Assembly (NCBI GenBank): GCA_003519375.1
Contig: DOWV01000174.1
Span: forward strand, 1-8,259
Source of the DNA: Bacteroidota bacterium
Lineage (GTDB): Bacteria > Bacteroidota > Ignavibacteria > UBA10030
Length of the DNA stretch: 8,259 bases
Reading direction: 5' to 3'
Shown here one piece after another: positions 5,044 to 8,259 of this stretch. A program made the translations under genes and the position numbers. The notes beneath the pieces were generated by a model. The model did not search any database. It was not told where the DNA came from and was given only the letters and a program-made list of their open reading frames with translations. How positions within the stretch are numbered: position 1 is the first letter of the stretch; each line of letters opens with the position of its first letter.

Positions 5044-6907
5044 CTATGCTGTTTGCGCCGGGAGCGTGAACCAGAACGTGCTCCCCTTCCCCATCTCGCT
5101 CTCGACGCCGATCCGACCTCTGTGCAGCTCGACCGCGAGCTTGCAAAACGTGAGCCCGAGTCCTGTCGACTCTCCGCGGGCTTCGACCTGGTAGAACTTG
5201 TTGAATATCTTGGAGAGGTGAGACGACTCGATGCCGATGCCTGTGTCCTCGACCGCGACTCTCGCCCCCCCCATCCGTCTTCTGCACCCTGACGACGATG
5301 GTGCCGTCAGCCGGTGTATACTTCAGCGCATTTTCGAAGAGATTCTGAATCACGCGGCTTACCACGTCCACATCGCAAGAGATGTCCACCGGCCGGGAAG
5401 GGGCATCGATGAGGAATCTGCGTTCTTCCCGCCGCAATTCAAACTCAGAGACGACCTTCCGGGCGATCTTGGTCAGATCGGCGTCCGCAAGTGAGAGCTT
5501 CATTTCTCCTGACTCCATCTTGCTGATGTCCAGCAGGGAGTTCACCATGTGAGTCAGTGCCGTGGTCATGGAACGGGCCTGATGGAGCACCCGCCGGTTC
5601 TCTTCGGCAATATGGTCGAGCTCGTTCTTTTCGAGGAATTCCAGTCCCACCATCAGAACGAACAGCCGGGAGCGCATATCGTGGATGATCATATGCATGA
5701 GAGTATCCCGCGCAAGCTCGAGCTGCCTTAGTTGTTCATAGCTCTCCTGCAGATTCTGCCTCTGGAGTTCGAGTTTTCGCTCGATCCGCTTCCGCTCGGA
5801 GATATCCGTTGCAACGCCGACAAGGGCAATGGCGTCCGCGTTTTCATCAAGCACGAATGACGTGGAGAGGAAGATCGGGAATTCCGTGCCGTCCCTTTTC
5901 CGGTTCACGAGCTCGCCCTGCCACCCTCCGCGGAGCGTGCTGTCGAGTACTTCTCCCACGGCCCCGGCTCGCGGGTTCACGATGGTGATGTGCTGCCCGA
6001 TCATTTCTTCGTGCGTATACCCGTAGGTCGTCAGGAAAGCCTGGTTCACAAAGAGAATGTTGTTCTTGTGGTCAGTGATCGAGACGCATTCGGCGATGCT
6101 CTTTATTGCATGGCTGAGGAGGCTGACGGTTTCCTGGGCGCGTTTCTGAGCGGTGATATCTGCGAGCACCGCACGCATGCCGATCGGTTTCCCGGCTTCC
6201 AGGATTGCCGTGCCGGAACTTCGCACCCAGCGGAACTCTCCCGACTTGATCCTGACCCGGTACTCGATCGGTTCGAGCTTACCGGCAGCCAGGTTCCGAA
6301 GCCGGGCCTGAATCTTCGGATGAAACGGCGGATCGACAAACTCGGTAATCGGGTGCCCCACGATCTCTTCGGGCTTGTATCCGCTGAGCGCCTCTGCGGT
6401 GGGACTTATGTATGTTATTCTCCCCTCCGGATCGGTCGTAAAAATAACCTCATCGATCTGTTCAACGAGATCGCGGAACTTCGCCTCCGATTCACGCAGC
6501 CGGGCCTCTGCTTTCCTGCGGTCGGTGATATCCTGGCTGATACCGACGAGCCCGATCACGTCCCCCTTCTCATTCCTGATGCGGGAGGTATGGAGCGCGA
6601 TGGGAAACTCCCTTCCATCCTTCGTCAGGTTGAGCAGCTCCCCGCTCCAGCTTTTCGTCCTGTTCTGCTCGAGGATTTCCTTCAGGAGGCCTGCGGGATT
6701 GTTGGGAGACCAGAGGATCCCGACGTGTTGACGGAGCACTTCATCACGTTGATATCCATAGGTATTGATAAACGCCTGATTCACATACGTGAATCGGTCT
6801 TCGAAATCTGTTATCGTCACGATTTCCGAAATACTCTCAAGGGAATGGGCGAAAATCCGGCTCGCCTCCTCCATGCGCTTCCGTTCGGTCACATCGTGCA
6901 CATTCAT
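5044..6907 (-). CDS. Kinase fragment 2: PAS2-PAS3-PAS4-HisKA-HATPase
   Basis: This is the sensor-kinase body, which would autophosphorylate on His and pass phosphate to a response regulator. Counting from the ATG at 6905-6907: PAS2 about 16-120 (ending QDITDRRKAE), PAS3 about 140-255 (ADITAQKRAQ), PAS4 about 265-375 (TDISERKRIE), a coiled coil about 376-400, and HisKA with His409 in MIIHDMRSRL (Arg where Pro is usual after the His box). The HATPase N-box QNLFENALKY is near 525. At the eight-G run (5265-5272) the literal frame goes out of phase and runs to 4922 with an Arg-rich, non-homologous tail. One base fewer restores VAVEDTGIGIE (G1), IFNKFYQVEA (F) and GLGLTFCKLAVELH (G2) and ends at the TAG at 5044. 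PAS domains suggest sensing of small ligands, redox or light; no cofactor residue was identified. Confidence 0.85.
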
Positions 6908-7719
6908 GATGAAACCGGCGATGGTCGGACTCTCCAGCAGGTTCTTGCCCAGACCCTCGAGGATACGCTCAGAGCCATCCTTGTGCAGGACCCGGAAGGA
7001 ATATTCGGGATCGTGAGCTCTTTCATCTGAACGGCGTTTGTGAAGTCGTTAAACGCACGCGTGAGATCGGCGGTGTGAATAAACCGAAAAGCGCTCTTGC
7101 CCATCATCTCGCCGGGTGTATATCCCAGAAAACGCTCGACCGAAGGGCTGGCATACGATATCAATCCCCGCTTGCTGAGGATGAGAATCATGTCCGAAGC
7201 GTTTTCGGTCACAGCCCTGAAGAATTCCTCGCCTGATGTTCGCGCAGACTCCGTCACCTCACCGCGATCGGATCCTCGATTCGGGGCTCTCCCTTGAGCC
7301 AGGGAAGCAACGGCCTGTTTCCTTCGCAGCATGGAGAAGATGCAGGCGTGCAACTGTTCGGAGGAGAACGGCTGGATGAGGTAAGCGTCGGCTTCCGTTA
7401 ACGGAATCTCGCCCACCGAATCAGAGTCCGGGACAGACGGGGAGATAAGAACAACGGGCGTATCGCGTAGCGTGCCCTCTGCTTTCAACTGAGCGCAGAG
7501 ACGGGCGGAATCGATATCCCGGAGTCCGGGGCCAATGAGGAGAACATCGGGCTTTTCCTTCTTTGCAACACGCAGGCATTCGGCGCCGCTCGCAGATTCC
7601 AGAACGACGTAGCCCCGGTTCCTCAGGGCAGTCGTGGTGGACGAAAGCGACTCCGGGTCCGAATCGACATTCAGTACGGAAAAATCCCCCCTAACTATTT
7701 TGTTGCTCAGCTCCCCCAC
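6904..7719 (-). CDS. Kinase fragment 1: degenerate receiver domain plus PAS1
   Basis: As read, this is a 271-codon frame starting with GTG at 7717-7719. Residues about 13-134 have the length and strand/helix pattern of a CheY-like receiver (FSVLNVDSDPE, PDVLLIGPGLRDID, TPVVLIS, ADAYLIQPF). The phospho-acceptor Asp is Gly63, the conserved Lys is Gln116 and one acidic-pocket residue is Ser20, so it should not accept phosphate and probably acts as a binding or dimerising module. PAS1 begins near 166 (FFRAVTENASDMILILSKRG). After about FTNAVQ (near 7040) the frame leaves the PAS domain: the remaining residues are a shifted reading that ends at a TGA at 6904-6906. The missing end of PAS1 (AHDPEYSFRVLHKDGS and onward) is found in the frame of fragment 2. 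An AAGGTGA Shine-Dalgarno supports the GTG start. Confidence 0.8.
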   Translation of the reverse strand: MGELSNKIVRGDFSVLNVDSDPESLSSTTTALRNRGYVVLESASGAECLRVAKKEKPDVLLIGPGLRDIDSARLCAQLKAEGTLRDTPVVLISPSVPDSDSVGEIPLTEADAYLIQPFSSEQLHACIFSMLRRKQAVASLAQGRAPNRGSDRGEVTESARTSGEEFFRAVTENASDMILILSKRGLISYASPSVERFLGYTPGEMMGKSAFRFIHTADLTRAFNDFTNAVQMKELTIPNIPSGSCTRMALSVSSRVWARTCWRVRPSPVSS

Positions 7720-7923
7720 GTGTCACCTTTTCGTAGTTTGTTGCTTATCCATCGAAGTCTGCGACTCTGCGAAGCCCGTGCATCACAGCGATGCAGTCCC
7801 GCGAGGCGGACGGGTGAAGCATGTTCCGGTTCAGAGAGTATACATGATTCGCGAGACCGCAGGTGCATCCACGGTCCCGGACGAACAATGGAGCGGCAGC
7901 GCGAAAGGAATGGCGCCGCCCCC
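7720..7923. other. Intergenic region between receiver and kinase genes
   Basis: The 204 bp hold no credible gene. The only structure I see is a short perfect hairpin, TGCATC (7779-7784) with GATGCA (7790-7795) around a 5-nt loop, which could be an operator or a weak stem. No clear -35/-10 pair for the kinase gene was found on the minus strand. Confidence 0.45.
7723..7729 (-). promoter_or_regulatory. Ribosome binding site fixing the GTG start of the kinase gene
   Basis: AAGGTGA on the minus strand lies three bases upstream of GTG 7717-7719. It is the only convincing Shine-Dalgarno in the window and supports this start despite the non-ATG codon. Spacing is slightly short. Confidence 0.6.
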
Positions 7924-8259
7924 TTAACGTTTGGAGGCCGATTTGCGGTCGGCCCGATTGGGAAAGAGCTTTTTCAAAACTTCATTCACCAGGGTTTCCA
8001 TTCCGATGGGCTTCCGGAGGTACGTGACGTTTTTATCGGTTTCCCATGCGCCGGCGTTCCCGGCCGCCCCGGTCATGAGAATCATCGGAATGCCTGCGGT
8101 TGCCGGATCCTTTTGAAGCATTTCACGGAGCATGAACCCGTTCATGTTATCCATCATCACATCGCTGATGATGAGATCCGGGGTCCGTGCAGCGGCGAGC
8201 GTGAGCGCGTCGCTGCCGTTCTCTGCTTCAAGGGTCTTGAACCCGTGCCGGCGGAGAAC
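7924..8259 (-). CDS. Response-regulator receiver domain, C-terminal part (runs off right edge)
   Basis: 111 residues are visible, starting inside a CheY-like receiver whose first strand and acidic pair lie beyond the window. The phospho-acceptor is Asp33 of the visible part (PDLIISDVMM), followed by the GF turn (MNGF), the switch Thr63 (MILMTGAAG) and the conserved Lys83 (YLRKPIG). All visible key residues are intact, unlike the receiver in the kinase next door. After the last helix (LVNEVLKKLF) only about ten basic residues remain, so no output domain follows. It is either a single-domain CheY/Spo0F-like regulator or the C-terminal receiver of a larger hybrid protein; the window cannot tell. 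It is transcribed in the same direction as the kinase gene, 204 bp upstream of it, so the two could be co-transcribed. Confidence 0.92.
   Translation of the reverse strand, partial: VLRRHGFKTLEAENGSDALTLAAARTPDLIISDVMMDNMNGFMLREMLQKDPATAGIPMILMTGAAGNAGAWETDKNVTYLRKPIGMETLVNEVLKKLFPNRADRKSASKR

Larger units (their letters stand above)
5044..7719 (-). pseudogene. Multi-PAS histidine kinase gene, whole locus, with two compensating frameshifts
   Basis: One ancestral gene of about 891 codons. Domain order: receiver-like (about 13-134), PAS1 (about 166-270), PAS2 (about 287-390), PAS3 (about 410-526), PAS4 (about 536-646), short coiled coil, HisKA, HATPase_c. As given, the sequence shifts frame twice. 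The first shift lies between 7048 and about 7005, where one base appears to be missing. The second lies at a run of eight G on the minus strand (5265-5272), where one base appears extra. The two cancel, and the end ...STFWFTLPAQTA with TAG at 5044-5046 is in the frame of the start. Domain sequence is intact on both sides of each shift, which suggests assembly error or recent damage rather than old decay. No transmembrane segment is seen, so the product would be cytosolic. It may be a functional gene if the shifts are artefacts. Confidence 0.8.

Noticed and set aside
6904..6907. ATGA overlap suggesting two separate, translationally coupled kinase genes
   Set aside because: The end of the PAS1 domain continues in the second frame upstream of this ATG, so the boundary falls inside a domain linker of one gene. 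The overlap is a coincidence produced by the frameshift.
5990..7030. 346-codon plus-strand open frame antisense to the kinase
   Set aside because: It mirrors the PAS-coding sequence, which has clear domain motifs on the minus strand. The plus-strand translation has no recognisable domain and no promoter or ribosome site.

Overview
The window looks like the chromosome of a Gram-negative, probably environmental bacterium. It encodes two predicted outer-membrane beta-barrel proteins, a lipoprotein with a lipobox and a large multi-PAS histidine kinase. Four of the five visible starts have no clear Shine-Dalgarno sequence, and the envelope proteins resemble those of the Bacteroidota/Ignavibacteriota/Chlorobi group. 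That placement is an inference from style, not from a marker gene. Base composition is moderate to slightly GC-rich and similar across the genes.

Layout. (1) 1-339, minus strand: the first 80 codons of a LacI-family repressor, running off the left edge. It is preceded by a near-consensus promoter (TTGACA, 17 bp, TAAAAT) with two abutting LacI-type operators just downstream of the -10, a design for autorepression. (2) 340-1080: about 740 bp with no credible gene, holding two members of a palindromic REP-like repeat family. (3) 1081-2079, minus strand: a secreted calcineurin-like metallophosphatase. (4) 2153-4875, plus strand, divergent from (3) across a 73-bp gap: a tight three-gene unit made of outer-membrane protein, outer-membrane protein (4-base overlap), and lipoprotein glycerophosphodiester phosphodiesterase (3-base gap). 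(5) 4876-5043: a convergent gap with a strong hairpin that is a third member of the same repeat family. (6) 5044-7719, minus strand: one large signalling gene (degenerate receiver, four PAS domains, HisKA, HATPase) broken by two frameshifts that cancel each other. (7) 7924-8259, minus strand: the C-terminal part of an intact receiver domain running off the right edge.

How they may work together. The divergent metallophosphatase and the barrel/barrel/GDPD unit both put phosphoester-cleaving enzymes in the cell envelope, so a joint role in cleaving or scavenging phosphoesters or phosphodiesters (lipid head groups, glycerophosphodiesters, teichoic-acid-like polymers) is plausible but unproven. 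The kinase and the receiver are probably a signalling pair or neighbours in a signalling cluster. The LacI gene probably belongs to a sugar-use locus outside the window.

No phage, IS element, CRISPR array, tRNA or rRNA is visible. The least ordinary items are the REP-like family with compensatory stem changes, the receiver lacking its phospho-acceptor, and the pair of compensating frameshifts in the kinase gene.
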